Below, piece by piece: positions 1 to 8,623 of a stretch of DNA of 64,000 nucleotides (positions are counted from its first letter, which is position 1; each line of letters starts with the position of its first letter). This DNA is from Chryseobacterium sp. ZHDP1 (lineage in GTDB: Bacteria; Bacteroidota; Bacteroidia; Flavobacteriales; Weeksellaceae): positions 682,001 to 746,000 of the forward strand of contig NZ_CP075682.1 of NCBI RefSeq assembly GCF_018603435.1, written 5' to 3'. The translations under genes were made by a program, and so were the position numbers. The notes beneath the pieces were generated by a model. The model saw only the letters and a list, made by a program, of their open reading frames with translations. It did no database searches and was not told the DNA's origin.

Positions 1-383
1 TTATTACAAGGCTTGGAAAAAAGCAGTTTTTAAAAGATGATTTTCCCGAAGTAAAGCTGGATATCATCAGAAGTTTTAATCTTTTGGTGGAAAAGAACTA
101 CAAAACTCAGCATTCTGTAAAATTTTATGCAGATCAGCTTCATAAATCGCCAAAGACTTTATCCAACCTATTCAGATTGTACAACAGCCAGAGTCCGTCG
201 TCTGTTATTCAGCAGAGAATATTTCTTGAAGCAAAGAGACTTTTGCTGTTTACCGATAAATCTGTAAAGGAAATTACCTATGAACTGGGGTTTGAAGACG
301 TGTCGTATTTCAGTAATTTTTTCAAGAGACTTTCAGGAAATACACCTGTTTCATTTAAAAAGAAAAAGCCTGTAAAGAAATAA
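1..383 (+). CDS. AraC-family transcriptional regulator, C-terminal part (5' truncated by window edge)
   Basis: The reading frame is open from the left edge of the window, so the true start lies outside; the TTG at 84 is internal. The visible part ends in a typical AraC/XylS double helix-turn-helix. The first HTH is around the segment SPKTLSNLFR. The second has the family signature 'VKEITYELGFEDVSYFSNFFKRLSG' broken here as VKEITYELGF then FSNFFKRLSG. It would bind DNA as a regulator of unknown target; the ligand-binding N-terminus is not in the window. The family call is firm, the target unknown. Confidence 0.9.
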   Translation, partial: ITRLGKKQFLKDDFPEVKLDIIRSFNLLVEKNYKTQHSVKFYADQLHKSPKTLSNLFRLYNSQSPSSVIQQRIFLEAKRLLLFTDKSVKEITYELGFEDVSYFSNFFKRLSGNTPVSFKKKKPVKK

Positions 384-483
384 AAAAGATGATTTTAAAC
401 CAATTAGTTTTATCTATTGACATCATGAAAAAAATATGTTATTTTTTTTCTGAAAATATTAGGTTCGAAAATCATTTTTTAAT

Positions 484-491
484 TATATTTG
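484..491 (+). promoter_or_regulatory. Orphan TAnnTTTG -7 box
   Basis: TATATTTG matches the Bacteroidetes -7 consensus. No good TTG is seen at -33 and no gene follows on this strand before the terminator at 531-556. It may drive a very short transcript or be chance. Confidence 0.35.
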
Positions 492-530
492 TGAATCGAA
501 ATAATTTTTTTTCATCATTTGTGTTTTTTT

Positions 531-556
531 AGGCTCCTTTCTAAGGAGTCTTTTTT
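531..556 (+). terminator. Hairpin with T-tract between AraC gene and DUF421 gene
   Basis: GGCTCCTT (532-539) pairs with AAGGAGTC (543-550) with one G-T wobble, followed by a run of T. It lies between convergent genes and can end the AraC transcript. Confidence 0.75.
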
Positions 557-563
557 GTTTTTA

Positions 564-1271
564 TCAGGTAACGCGTTTCTTGTTACTCGAAGCTACCCAT
601 TCATCTTTTTTACATTTGCTGCAGTTTCCTGCCATACCTTTCGGCTTTTCTTCCGTATATCCGCAGAATGTGCATGAATAAAATCCCTGATGAACAATCG
701 TTTTCACAGGATGATCCAGAGAATCCGGCATAATCGGAAGTCCGTACTTTACTCTTTCATCTTCGAAATAAAACACACTGATTTCTCCGGAAATTTCTTC
801 AATGGCACTTTCAATCTGCCCAAGTTGGGAAATTCCTTTTAACCTTAATTCAGCAAAAAATTCATCACTCCCCAGATTTTCTTTTTTAAAATTTTCAATG
901 GAAAATTCTCCGTTTTCGATCAGGCAGATCGATTTTCCCTCAATAAGCTGTTCGATTTTCTTATTTTTTGCGATAAAATAGGTTACAATGGTGTACAGAA
1001 GAATAATAACCGCAAATACGATAAAGGATGAAACAATTCCGACATCTTTATTAAACATAGGATCTCCCGCTGCAGAACCAAGTCCGATAATAACCACCAG
1101 TTCGAAAATAGAAAGCTGCTTCACTCCCCTCTTTCCCAAAACTCTTAATCCTATGATAATGGTAATGAACATAATGGCGGTGCGGAGAATGATTTCCAGA
1201 ATAAAAGACCATTCTTCGTGTCCCATTAAAAGCTCTTTCCAGTCTAATTGTAACAGAAATACGGATAGCAT
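564..1271 (-). CDS. DUF421 (YetF-type) membrane protein with C-terminal zinc-ribbon
   Basis: N-terminal hydrophobic segments (about residues 20-105) carry the DUF421 signature GLRVLGKRGVKQLSIFELVV, followed by a soluble alpha/beta YetF-like domain. The tail has two CxxC pairs (CTFC and CSKC), suggesting a small zinc-ribbon not present in short YetF proteins. The biochemical role of the family is unsettled; in Bacillus it is linked to spores and the envelope. An in-frame ATG 14 codons upstream (1313) is possible. I prefer the ATG at 1271, which leaves a short leader and then the first membrane helix. Function beyond family is not inferred. Confidence 0.85.
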   Translation of the reverse strand: MLSVFLLQLDWKELLMGHEEWSFILEIILRTAIMFITIIIGLRVLGKRGVKQLSIFELVVIIGLGSAAGDPMFNKDVGIVSSFIVFAVIILLYTIVTYFIAKNKKIEQLIEGKSICLIENGEFSIENFKKENLGSDEFFAELRLKGISQLGQIESAIEEISGEISVFYFEDERVKYGLPIMPDSLDHPVKTIVHQGFYSCTFCGYTEEKPKGMAGNCSKCKKDEWVASSNKKRVT

Positions 1272-1349
1272 ATAAAATTTATTTTTGCAAGGTTCAAAAA
1301 ATAAGCCAAGCAAAAGAAAAATGCATCATGAACGTTTGTACTGAAAATA

Positions 1350-1378
1350 AAAGCCGCCTCTGTTGAAACGGCTTTTTC
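1350..1378 (-). terminator. Terminator downstream of the GNAT gene
   Basis: AAAAGCCG and CGGCTTTT form a stem around a 12-nt loop with T-rich flanks. It sits just after the stop of the leftward GNAT gene and upstream of the DUF421 start. Confidence 0.7.
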
Positions 1379-1380
1379 CT

Positions 1381-1917
1381 TTATTCTTTAATCCATTCTT
1401 CGCGGAGCAAAGCGTAGATTACATCATCTGTCCAGTTGTTTTTCCAGAATAGACTTTTCACAAAATGACCTTCTTTTCTAAAACCAATGCGTTCCATCAG
1501 TTTAAGAGAATCAATATTTTCCGGATCTATGGAAGCCATGATCCTGTGTTTTTTCAGATCACTGAAAAGAAAATTAATCACTCCTTTTAACGCTTCAGAA
1601 GCATATCCTCTTCCCTGAAAGTCTTTATTTAAAGTAATTCCTAATTCCACCTGCAAATTTTCTGCACCAAAAAAATGAATTCCGATATCGCCGATCACAG
1701 CTTTTGTATCTTTTTCCGTAATTAAAACCTGATACCAGCTTTCCGGCTGATTAAATTCTTTGTTATTTCTTTCAATAAACTGTTCAACATCCTCCAACGT
1801 TTCAGGAATCCAGCTCTGAAATTTATTCGCTTCCGCATCAGAACGATAATTAAAAACTGCCTGTTTATCGTCCAAAGTTATATCCCGAATCAGTAATCTT
1901 TCTGTTTCTAAATGCAT
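1381..1917 (-). CDS. GNAT N-acetyltransferase (RimJ/RimL-like)
   Basis: Predicted acetyl-CoA dependent N-acetyltransferase of 178 aa. It begins with the RimJ/RimL signature LETERLLIRDITLDD, has the acetyl-CoA loop in FQGRGYASEALKG, and the final strand segment SLKLMERIGFRKEGHF. Such proteins modify protein N-termini, amino acids or small molecules; no context identifies the substrate. Family certain, substrate unknown. Confidence 0.9.
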   Translation of the reverse strand: MHLETERLLIRDITLDDKQAVFNYRSDAEANKFQSWIPETLEDVEQFIERNNKEFNQPESWYQVLITEKDTKAVIGDIGIHFFGAENLQVELGITLNKDFQGRGYASEALKGVINFLFSDLKKHRIMASIDPENIDSLKLMERIGFRKEGHFVKSLFWKNNWTDDVIYALLREEWIKE

Positions 1918-1975
1918 CTTTTATAATTTGATCCGGCTAAATTAAGATTTAATCTCAAATCTTAAAACAAGAGAT

Positions 1976-2743
1976 TTAAACACTTAATTCAGCTTCTTCA
2001 CCATCATTCAGCACAAAACATCTTTCTTCCAAACCATTTTCCTTAATTTTTTCTTTAATGAATTTTCTGTCTTCTTTTGCATGACTTACACTTTCCAGAT
2101 GTGTTACCCAGATTTTTGAATTCGGCGCAGATTCACAGACTTTTACAATATCATGACTCGTCATCACAATCGGATCTCCCACGACAAAAGTTGCGGCTCC
2201 TCCTGCAACAACAATGTGTTCCGGCTGATGTTTTTTAATTGCCTGTTCCACTTCTTCACACCAGATACTATCTCCGACAATATAAACAGACTGTTCAGCA
2301 TTTTTAAAGACAAACCCATGAACTACGCCCATCTGTTCTTCAATTTCCCCTGTTCCGTGATGTCCGTCCGTTAAAGAAATTTCAATATTTTTAAACTGTA
2401 TTGTATCGTTAAAAGCAATCACATTTTTAAATCCAGCCTCGGAAATCTGTTTGGAAATGATTTCAGGACAAATAATGGGTACATTTTTATCTAAAAGTTC
2501 AATTGCTTTCGGATCCCAATGATCGGGATGAAGATGTGTAACGGCTACCGCATCAATCGTTTTTAACTTTTCCTGCAGTTCTTCTTCAGCGAAAGGTAAA
2601 TCAATTAATGGATTCAATAATTCATTGTCTACCATCGGAAATTGTCCCAAAGAACCTTTTTCACCTAACATCGGATCAATTAAAATTTTCAGTCCATCAA
2701 TATTTAAAAGCAGCGTTGCATTTCGCCATAATTGTAATTTCAT
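1976..2743 (-). CDS. MBL-fold metal-dependent hydrolase
   Basis: A 255-aa metallo-beta-lactamase fold protein of the UlaG-like/UPF0173-like class. The metal-binding motif HLHPDHWD is at about residues 70-77, a further ligand in GDSIW near 158, and a late His in VTHLES near 214. It probably hydrolyses an ester, lactone or phosphodiester. It is divergent from an HxlR regulator only about 93 bp away, which suggests a regulator-target pair. A good -7 box precedes it. Confidence 0.88.
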   Translation of the reverse strand: MKLQLWRNATLLLNIDGLKILIDPMLGEKGSLGQFPMVDNELLNPLIDLPFAEEELQEKLKTIDAVAVTHLHPDHWDPKAIELLDKNVPIICPEIISKQISEAGFKNVIAFNDTIQFKNIEISLTDGHHGTGEIEEQMGVVHGFVFKNAEQSVYIVGDSIWCEEVEQAIKKHQPEHIVVAGGAATFVVGDPIVMTSHDIVKVCESAPNSKIWVTHLESVSHAKEDRKFIKEKIKENGLEERCFVLNDGEEAELSV

Positions 2744-2763
2744 TTTCTTTAATTTTGTATCTG

Positions 2764-2771
2764 CAAAGCTA
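2764..2771 (-). promoter_or_regulatory. -7 box for the MBL hydrolase gene
   Basis: On the minus strand the sequence reads TAGCTTTG, matching TAnnTTTG, about 20 nt upstream of the ATG. The divergent region also holds GGTTACC (2799-2805) and GTAAC near 2831, an inverted pair that could be an HxlR operator. Confidence 0.5.
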
Positions 2772-2836
2772 TTATTTAAGTGAAATTAAATAATCGATGG
2801 TTACCAAAAGGTGCACTATATACAATTTTGTAACGT

Positions 2837-3157
2837 ATGACATTTGAAGAATTTAAAAACTGCGGACTGAGAAAAACATTAGACATGATCTCCGGAAAGT
2901 GGAAACCGCTTATTTTATCGAATCTTTTTGAGGAAAAAGAAGTCCGTTTTGTGGAATTATGGAGAAAAATGCCTAAAGTTTCTAAAAAAGTTCTAGCAGA
3001 ACAGCTCAAACAAATGGAGGAAGATCATATCATTCAACGGGTTGAAGTCTACAATTTTCCTCCGGAAGTATATTATAAATTAACGGAAAGAGCCAAAAAG
3101 CTTGGTCCTATCCTTGATGAACTTCACCAATGGGGAAACGAACATCAGAAGATTTAA
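2837..3157 (+). CDS. HxlR-family winged-helix transcriptional regulator
   Basis: A 106-aa protein of typical HxlR/MarR-like size with the signature 'ISGKWKPLIL', the recognition region 'PKVSKKVLAEQLKQMEEDHI' and the wing YYKLTERAKKLGPIL. These regulators act as dimers and often respond to electrophiles or aldehydes, controlling a neighbouring enzyme gene. Divergence from the MBL hydrolase makes that gene the first candidate target. The start is the ATG at 2837. No conserved N-terminal sensor Cys beyond C10 is evident. Confidence 0.92.
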   Translation: MTFEEFKNCGLRKTLDMISGKWKPLILSNLFEEKEVRFVELWRKMPKVSKKVLAEQLKQMEEDHIIQRVEVYNFPPEVYYKLTERAKKLGPILDELHQWGNEHQKI

Positions 3158-3194
3158 AATCATTTAATTGATTTATCACTTTTACTAATAAATG

Positions 3195-3270
3195 CTTCGA
3201 CAGGTTTAGTCTGACAATGTTAAAATATTGCGGTTAGTATTCGAGATGCCACCCTGAGCTTGTCGAAGGG
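3195..3270. repeat. Palindromic dispersed repeat (CTTCGACAGGYTYAG type)
   Basis: Two inverted arms, CTTCGACAGGTTTAG (3195-3209) and CTGAGCTTGTCGAAG (3254-3268), flank about 44 bp in the spacer between the HxlR gene and bioA. The same core recurs in direct form inside the radical SAM gene at 45643-45663. Confidence 0.8.
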
Positions 3271-3336
3271 ACACTATTAGAAAACCAATTACTGATAGTT
3301 ATTCTACAATATTAATTAATGGGATAAGTCAATCAT

Positions 3337-4608
3337 TCAATTATTGAAGCCATCCAAAACTTCAAGAATATTCCGATACACAAAATCCAGTTCTTCAGGC
3401 GTAATGCAGTAAGGCGGAACAAGATACATCACATTTCCTAATGGACGCATGATGATTCCTCTTTTTAAAAATTCACGATACAAAATCTTCCCGATTTCGT
3501 TAAAATAGGACGTTTTTTCATCATTTTTAATTTCCCAGGCGATAATCGTTCCGGTCTGTCTCACATTTTCAACTTTCGGATGATTTTTTAAAATCTGAGA
3601 AAAATTGAAATGTTTCTGACTGATTAGATTGATTTTTTCCAGCGTTTCTTCTTTCAAAAGCAATTCCATACTTGCCAAAGCCGCTGCACACGCTAAAGGA
3701 TTCGCCGTGAAAGAATGACCGTGAAATAACGTCTTATACTTATCATCCGACAAAAACGCGTCGAAAATCTGTTGTGAAGAAGTCGTAATTCCCATCGGCA
3801 TTGTTCCGCCTGTCAGTCCCTTTGAAAAACACATGATATCCGGTTTTTCCGAAAGATAATTTGCCGCAAACAGCTTTCCGGTTCTTCCGAAACCTGTAAA
3901 AACTTCATCCTGAATCATTAAAATTCCGTTTTCTCTGCAAAATTTCATCAGTTCTGATAAATCTTCAGCTTCGTGCATCAACATTCCCGCGGCTCCCTGA
4001 ATCAGCGGTTCGTAAATGAAGCACGCAATTTCTTCAGAATGATTTTTTATGATGGCTTTTAAATCTTCCATATTTTCAGAAGTCGGCGGATCAATAAAGA
4101 TCACTTCAAAAAGCATTTCCCCGAAAGGTTTTGTCCAGACACTTCTTCCGCTCACCGACATCGCTCCGAAAGTATCGCCATGATAAGCCTCTTTAAAAGC
4201 CAGAATTTTCGTCTTTTCTTTTCCCTGATTATGCCAGTACTGAATACACATTTTCAGTGCCACTTCCACCGCAGTAGAACCATTATCCGAATAAAAAACC
4301 TTCTCCTGATTTTCTGGCAGCAGTTTCAGTAAATTCTCAGAAAGCTGAATGGCTGGTTCGTGTGTAAATCCCGCAAAAATAACCTGTTCCAGCGTATTCA
4401 ACTGCTCAGAAACTCTTTGTGCAATGTACGGATTCGCGTGACCGTGAAGCGTAACCCACCACGAAGCGACTGCATCGATGTATTTTTTTCCGTCTTCATC
4501 ATAAAGATAAATTCCGCTTCCTTTCACGATCGGGATTGCATCTTCCGCTGTTTTCATCTGCGTGTAAGGATGCCAGTTGACGGCTCTGTCGCGCTCTTGT
4601 AAATTCAT
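3337..4608 (-). CDS. bioA: Adenosylmethionine-8-amino-7-oxononanoate aminotransferase (DAPA synthase)
   Basis: Converts 7-keto-8-aminopelargonate to 7,8-diaminopelargonate using SAM as amino donor, the third ring-assembly step of biotin synthesis. The 423-aa class III aminotransferase has the BioA landmarks SWWVTLHGH (about residues 49-57), the cofactor Asp in QDEVFTGFGRTG, and the PLP lysine K263 in MCFSKGLTGG. Last gene of the leftward biotin cluster, separated from bioB by 312 bp holding an inverted repeat element. Not a generic ornithine-type enzyme, by these motifs and location. Confidence 0.97.
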   Translation of the reverse strand: MNLQERDRAVNWHPYTQMKTAEDAIPIVKGSGIYLYDEDGKKYIDAVASWWVTLHGHANPYIAQRVSEQLNTLEQVIFAGFTHEPAIQLSENLLKLLPENQEKVFYSDNGSTAVEVALKMCIQYWHNQGKEKTKILAFKEAYHGDTFGAMSVSGRSVWTKPFGEMLFEVIFIDPPTSENMEDLKAIIKNHSEEIACFIYEPLIQGAAGMLMHEAEDLSELMKFCRENGILMIQDEVFTGFGRTGKLFAANYLSEKPDIMCFSKGLTGGTMPMGITTSSQQIFDAFLSDDKYKTLFHGHSFTANPLACAAALASMELLLKEETLEKINLISQKHFNFSQILKNHPKVENVRQTGTIIAWEIKNDEKTSYFNEIGKILYREFLKRGIIMRPLGNVMYLVPPYCITPEELDFVYRNILEVLDGFNN

Positions 4609-4920
4609 AAATAATTGTTCGTAATGTTTAATTTTATCAATGGTGAATTGTTAATCGTAAATTGTAAACGCAAAGATTTTATTTCCATGTTAATATTTTA
4701 AGCTAAGCAAAGTAAAGCAGATTTCATCTGCCATTAAGCAACCGCTTCATCATCCGTCTCTGACGGAAATTTCTTTGCTTTACTCATTATTAAAACAAAA
4801 CATTTTTCTTTGCGTTTAATCATTCTTTACTTTAATAGATAAGTACTGAAAGTATAAATAGAATTCAATGCTGAATTGTTATTTTCACACTCCAAAAATT
4901 CACTATTGACCATTCACTTT
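4609..4920. repeat. Intergenic inverted-repeat element between bioB and bioA
   Basis: No gene is seen. Outer arms AAACGCAAAG (4666-4675) and CTTTGCGTTT (4808-4817) enclose smaller nested palindromes, including GCAGATttcATCTGC and CCGTCtctGACGG. It resembles other 'CGCAAAG' palindromic spacers in this window (6630-6797, 12993-13157, 21046-21213). It may act as an mRNA structure reducing bioA expression, or be a mobile remnant. Confidence 0.6.
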
Positions 4921-5901
4921 TCAGCACATCGTTTTCTCCTTCATCATCGGCTTTAATCCCAAAGTCTGCAGCATCTGCATATCCTCAGAAACACCCGGAT
5001 TTGGCGTTACCAGAAGCGTTTCTCTTTCCCCTGTAAAGATCGAGTTGGCTCCCGCCATGAAACACCATCCCTGCTCAAATTCAGTCATTTCAATTCTTCC
5101 TGCGCTTAAACGAACCATTGATGAAGGCATTACAATTCTTGCCGTGGCGATCATTCTTACCATTTCCCAGGTATTCGTTTTTTCATTATCCTGAAGCGGC
5201 GTTCCTTCCACTCTTGCCAATGCATTGATCGGGACAGATTCCGGATGTTTCGGCATTGTTGCCAATGTTAAAAGCATCGAAATCCGGTCCTTTGGCGTTT
5301 CTCCCAATCCGATGATTCCTCCCGAACAAACCGTAATTCCGGCTTTTCTTACATTATTAATCGTATTGATTCTGTTGTCGAATGTTCTTGTGGAAATAAT
5401 TTCGTCGTAATATTCCTCAGAAGTATCCAGATTGTGATTGTATGCATACAAACCTGCTTCCTGAAGGCGTTTTGCCTGATCTTCCGTTAACATTCCCAAC
5501 GTACAGCACACTTCCAGTCCAAGTTCATTCACCCCTTTTACCATATCAATAACACGGTCGAAATCACGATTGTCACGCACTTCTCTCCACGCCGCAGCCA
5601 TACAGAAGCGCGACGAACCGCCTTCTTTTGCTTTTTTCGCGTGTTCTATGACCGTTTCTGTCAGCAGTAAAGCCTGAACTTTAATATTCGTATGATAACG
5701 CGCTGCCTGTCCACAATACGAACAGTCTTCCGGACAGCCTCCTGTTTTAATCGAAAGCAATGTAGACATCTGAACTTCTTCAGGATTATGCCACTCCCGA
5801 TGAACTGTTGCAGCTTTGTAAACAAGTTCCAGAAGCGGAAGATTATAAATTTCTTCTATTTCTTCCTTCGTCCAGTCGTTTCTTAGTTGATTTTTATTCA
5901 T
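4921..5901 (-). CDS. bioB: Biotin synthase
   Basis: Radical SAM enzyme that inserts sulfur into dethiobiotin. The 326-aa protein has the CxxxCxxC cluster motif (C56, C60, C63 in [11 protein letters not shown]) and the other BioB cysteines in [19 protein letters not shown] and [13 protein letters not shown] that bind the auxiliary 2Fe-2S cluster. The ATG overlaps the bioD stop by 4 nt (ATGA), so the two are translationally coupled. Confidence 0.98.
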   Translation of the reverse strand: MNKNQLRNDWTKEEIEEIYNLPLLELVYKAATVHREWHNPEEVQMSTLLSIKTGGCPEDCSYCGQAARYHTNIKVQALLLTETVIEHAKKAKEGGSSRFCMAAAWREVRDNRDFDRVIDMVKGVNELGLEVCCTLGMLTEDQAKRLQEAGLYAYNHNLDTSEEYYDEIISTRTFDNRINTINNVRKAGITVCSGGIIGLGETPKDRISMLLTLATMPKHPESVPINALARVEGTPLQDNEKTNTWEMVRMIATARIVMPSSMVRLSAGRIEMTEFEQGWCFMAGANSIFTGERETLLVTPNPGVSEDMQMLQTLGLKPMMKEKTMC

Positions 5902-6521
5902 GATTCTATTTTTTCTAATTGTTTTGCAATACTTTCTATACTTTCTTTTGTTATATTTTCAAGGTCAGGAATTCTTATAATTTCAGTTTCTGATGGAATA
6001 TTTTCACAAATAACCCTTTCCGTGTCCGGTGGAAAATTTCCGTTGAGAATTAAATAGTTCAGTTTAATTTTCTTTTGGTTTAAAACTAAAACAGACAACA
6101 ATGTATGATTGATGCAGCCTAAATAATTCTTCACAACCAAAGCAGCGGGAACGTTCAGTTTTTCAATTAAATCAATTATAAATTCATTATCATTCAGCGG
6201 AACCATCAATCCTCCCGCTCCTTCTATGATTAAATGATTCTGTGTTTCAGGAAGTTTAAATTCATTCAGATCAATCAGAACTCCTTCTTCCTTTGCCGAT
6301 TGATGTGGTGATGCAGCCAGTTTAAAACGATATCTTTCCGGATGGCAAACCGTATGTTCTCCTACCCAGTCTTTAATTTTCATCGTATCAGAGTATTCCA
6401 GATCTCCGGACTGAGCCGGTTTCCAATACTCTGCCTCAAAATATTTTGTTAAAACCGCCGAACAAACCGTTTTCCCGACTTCTGTCCCGATTCCTGTGAC
6501 GAAGAGTTTTTTCTGATTCAT
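5898..6521 (-). CDS. bioD: Dethiobiotin synthetase
   Basis: ATP-dependent closure of the ureido ring: DAPA plus CO2 gives dethiobiotin. It has the P-loop GTEVGKT right at the N-terminus, the KPAQSGD segment and [11 protein letters not shown], all typical of BioD. About 207-216 aa. I place the start at the ATG at 6521 ([12 protein letters not shown]), which matches the usual short N-terminus; an in-frame ATG at 6548 is possible. Coupled to bioB by a 4-nt overlap. Confidence 0.95.
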   Translation of the reverse strand: MNQKKLFVTGIGTEVGKTVCSAVLTKYFEAEYWKPAQSGDLEYSDTMKIKDWVGEHTVCHPERYRFKLAASPHQSAKEEGVLIDLNEFKLPETQNHLIIEGAGGLMVPLNDNEFIIDLIEKLNVPAALVVKNYLGCINHTLLSVLVLNQKKIKLNYLILNGNFPPDTERVICENIPSETEIIRIPDLENITKESIESIAKQLEKIES

Positions 6522-6562
6522 GTTTTGTATTTCTAATTCAATGTTCATTATTTCAATGTTTT

Positions 6563-6590
6563 CTTGTCATTTCGACGAAGGAGAAATCTA
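6563..6590 (+). repeat. Copy of the 'GACGAAGGAGAAATCT' repeat
   Basis: The stretch from TTGTCATTTCGACG to AGAAATCT is nearly identical to 59209-59232. It lies just upstream of bioD. Only one arm of the palindrome seen at 59209-59271 is present. Confidence 0.65.
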
Positions 6591-6629
6591 TCCTTTTTTA
6601 ATCATAAAATTGTTTAAACTGTTTCAGGA

Positions 6630-6797
6630 TTAACCACAAAAGTCACAAAAGACAGTATTAAAGTGAATTTCTATAATAATTAAAGCGCTCAAAAGAATAA
6701 AAATCAAAGATTTTTAAAAACTATTGTTACCTTTTTGATTTATAATGATCAACTTTAAATAAAAGTTTAGTTAATCTTTTGTGACTTTTGCGGTTAA
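6630..6797. repeat. 168-bp element with 23-bp terminal inverted repeats
   Basis: Left end TTAACCACAAAAGTCAC... (6630-6652) and right end ...GTGACTTTTGCGGTTAA (6775-6797) are inverted with one mismatch in 23. It fills the 6549-6860 spacer between bioF and bioD, which holds no gene. A near twin is at 21046-21213; both are followed by AAAAGTTTAAAC. No transposase is inside. It may be a MITE-like element or a structured spacer. Confidence 0.8.
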
Positions 6798-6860
6798 ATA
6801 AAAGTTTAAACAGACTTAATCAATAGATTCATTACTCCCCAATTGAATGATATTTACGTT

Positions 6861-7970
6861 TTAAACAAATTCTTTAATAATCCCGGTTAACTTCAAAATT
6901 TCCTCTTCTGTATTAAAACTGTGAATGCAAATCCTCAGTCTTTCCGTTCCTTCTTTTACCGTTGGACTGAAAACCGCATACGTTAACAATCCACTTTCCG
7001 ATAAAACGTTCTGTACAATTTTCAACTGATGATTATCCGGAATAATAATGGCTTGAATCGGGCTGTTTTCAGAAGACGGAGTGGCTAAATTCTGCTTACG
7101 AAAAATTTTAATGTTTTCCTGAAGTTGAATGTATAATCTACTGTTTGCTTTTAAAAATTCATAACCGCTAGAAATACTCATCCATAGAAAATCGTGCGCT
7201 GAAGTCGTATAGATAAAAGGGGATGCAAAATTGATGAGATAAGATTTAATTAAATCATCCGTTAAAATCGCCGCACCATGCGTTCCCAAAGCTTTTCCAT
7301 AGGTTACAACCGTTGCTGAAACTTTTTCCTGCAGATTAAATTCACTCACCAAACCGTTTCCAAAAACACCGAAAGCGTGGGCTTCATCCACAATTAACTG
7401 AGCCTTGTATTTTGCTATGATTTCTGCAATCTCTTTCAAAGGAGCGATGTCTCCGTCCATCGAATAAAGGCTTTCAACAGCAACATAGCAAAGTCCGGTT
7501 TGCTTTTTCAGAATCCTTTCTAAATCTTCAATATCATTATGCCTGAATTTCAGTTTTTTAGCATTCGACATCCTACATGCATCATGAACGGAACGATGAA
7601 TTTTTTCATCCACAATTATGGTATCATGTCGATTGGGAATTGTTGAAAACAAAGCCAGATTCGCATTATAACCAGAAGAAAAAAGCAAAGCCGATTCGTA
7701 TTGATGTTCTTTGGCTATACATTCTTCTGTTTCAGCAACAATTAAACTATTTCCGCTGATCAGTCTGGAACCTTTACTTCCTTTCAGCAATTCAGGATTT
7801 TCGTTGATTTTTTTTAATAAAATCTGCTGAAAATCTTTATTTCCTGCCAATCCCAAATAATCGTTGGAATAAAAATCCACTCCTTCCTTTTGGGATTTTA
7901 AAACCCTTAAGGTTCCGTTTTCTTTTCTTTTTTCTAAGGCTTCGTGAAAATGACGAAAATTATTCAGCAT
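6861..7970 (-). CDS. bioF: 8-amino-7-oxononanoate synthase
   Basis: PLP enzyme of the alpha-oxoamine synthase family that condenses pimeloyl-ACP/CoA with L-alanine. The 369-aa protein has FYSNDYLGLAG near residue 35, VDEAHAFGVFG near 195-203 and the PLP lysine K226 in VVTYGKALGTHGAA. Its start overlaps the end of the upstream ferritin-like gene by 11 nt. The neighbours bioD, bioB and bioA fix the identity as BioF rather than KBL or ALAS. Confidence 0.95.
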   Translation of the reverse strand: MLNNFRHFHEALEKRKENGTLRVLKSQKEGVDFYSNDYLGLAGNKDFQQILLKKINENPELLKGSKGSRLISGNSLIVAETEECIAKEHQYESALLFSSGYNANLALFSTIPNRHDTIIVDEKIHRSVHDACRMSNAKKLKFRHNDIEDLERILKKQTGLCYVAVESLYSMDGDIAPLKEIAEIIAKYKAQLIVDEAHAFGVFGNGLVSEFNLQEKVSATVVTYGKALGTHGAAILTDDLIKSYLINFASPFIYTTSAHDFLWMSISSGYEFLKANSRLYIQLQENIKIFRKQNLATPSSENSPIQAIIIPDNHQLKIVQNVLSESGLLTYAVFSPTVKEGTERLRICIHSFNTEEEILKLTGIIKEFV

Positions 7971-8586
7971 AATTTACCTGTAAAATCTCTTTTGAAATGG
8001 CATCAATCCATTGGCTATGAAAATCTTTTTCAATCTCTAAAACAATTTCTGCATGAATTTTCCAGTCTTCCGAAAATTCGTCCAACTGATTAATCATTTC
8101 CTCCAAATGTCCTTCTTCCTCCAAAATAATTGACTTTACCATAATTTTTGAGGTATATTTTGTCAGAATTTCCTGATAAACAGGATATAATTCATCGGCA
8201 CGAACCTCAATAGCATATGTTACAAACAGATACGCCGCATATTTTAATTCTTCTTTGCTGAGATTGAAATTTTGCTGAAGATATTTACACGCTTTAATGT
8301 CAAGAGAATGAAGATATTGTCTCGTTGCCGTTGCGGCTAAAAGTTCATTGCTATTGTACGTTTTGCAGAATTCAGGATCAATTTTCAGGATCTGTTTTTT
8401 AAGATAATAAGCGTGGCGATGTTCTTCCGCAGCGTGTTTTAGCTGTATTAAACTCACTTTAGTCGGATGTTCGCAAGCTGAAATTTTTCTGGCTCCTGCA
8501 TTTTCCATAAAGGAAAGCGTATTCAGCCATTTTGCGTGCGTTTCATTTTGCTGAACAATTTTTTCTAAAAGACTGTACAATTCCAT
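7960..8586 (-). CDS. Ferritin-like di-iron protein heading the biotin operon (function unknown)
   Basis: A 208-aa, mostly helical protein. I see a full set of candidate di-iron ligands in the order of ferritin-like four-helix bundles: E28 (FMENAGA), E55 and H58 (EEHRH), E127 (AIEVRADE), and E157 and H160 (EEEGH), that is E...ExxH...E...ExxH. It is the first gene after the promoter and overlaps bioF by 11 nt, so coupling to biotin synthesis is strong. The cluster has no bioC, bioH, bioG, bioW or bioI, so an oxidative role in making the pimeloyl group is an attractive but unproven inference. An iron-storage or demetallation role is an alternative. Confidence 0.75.
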   Translation of the reverse strand: MELYSLLEKIVQQNETHAKWLNTLSFMENAGARKISACEHPTKVSLIQLKHAAEEHRHAYYLKKQILKIDPEFCKTYNSNELLAATATRQYLHSLDIKACKYLQQNFNLSKEELKYAAYLFVTYAIEVRADELYPVYQEILTKYTSKIMVKSIILEEEGHLEEMINQLDEFSEDWKIHAEIVLEIEKDFHSQWIDAISKEILQVNYAE

Positions 8587-8603
8587 TCTTTTTTGTTTTG
8601 GTT

Positions 8604-8611
8604 CAAAAGTA
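8604..8611 (-). promoter_or_regulatory. -7 box of the biotin operon promoter
   Basis: On the minus strand the site reads TACTTTTG (TAnnTTTG), about 18 nt upstream of the ATG of the ferritin-like gene, giving a very short leader. The -33 region coincides with the direct repeat at 8624-8639. Confidence 0.65.
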
Positions 8612-8623
8612 GTATATTGCCGG

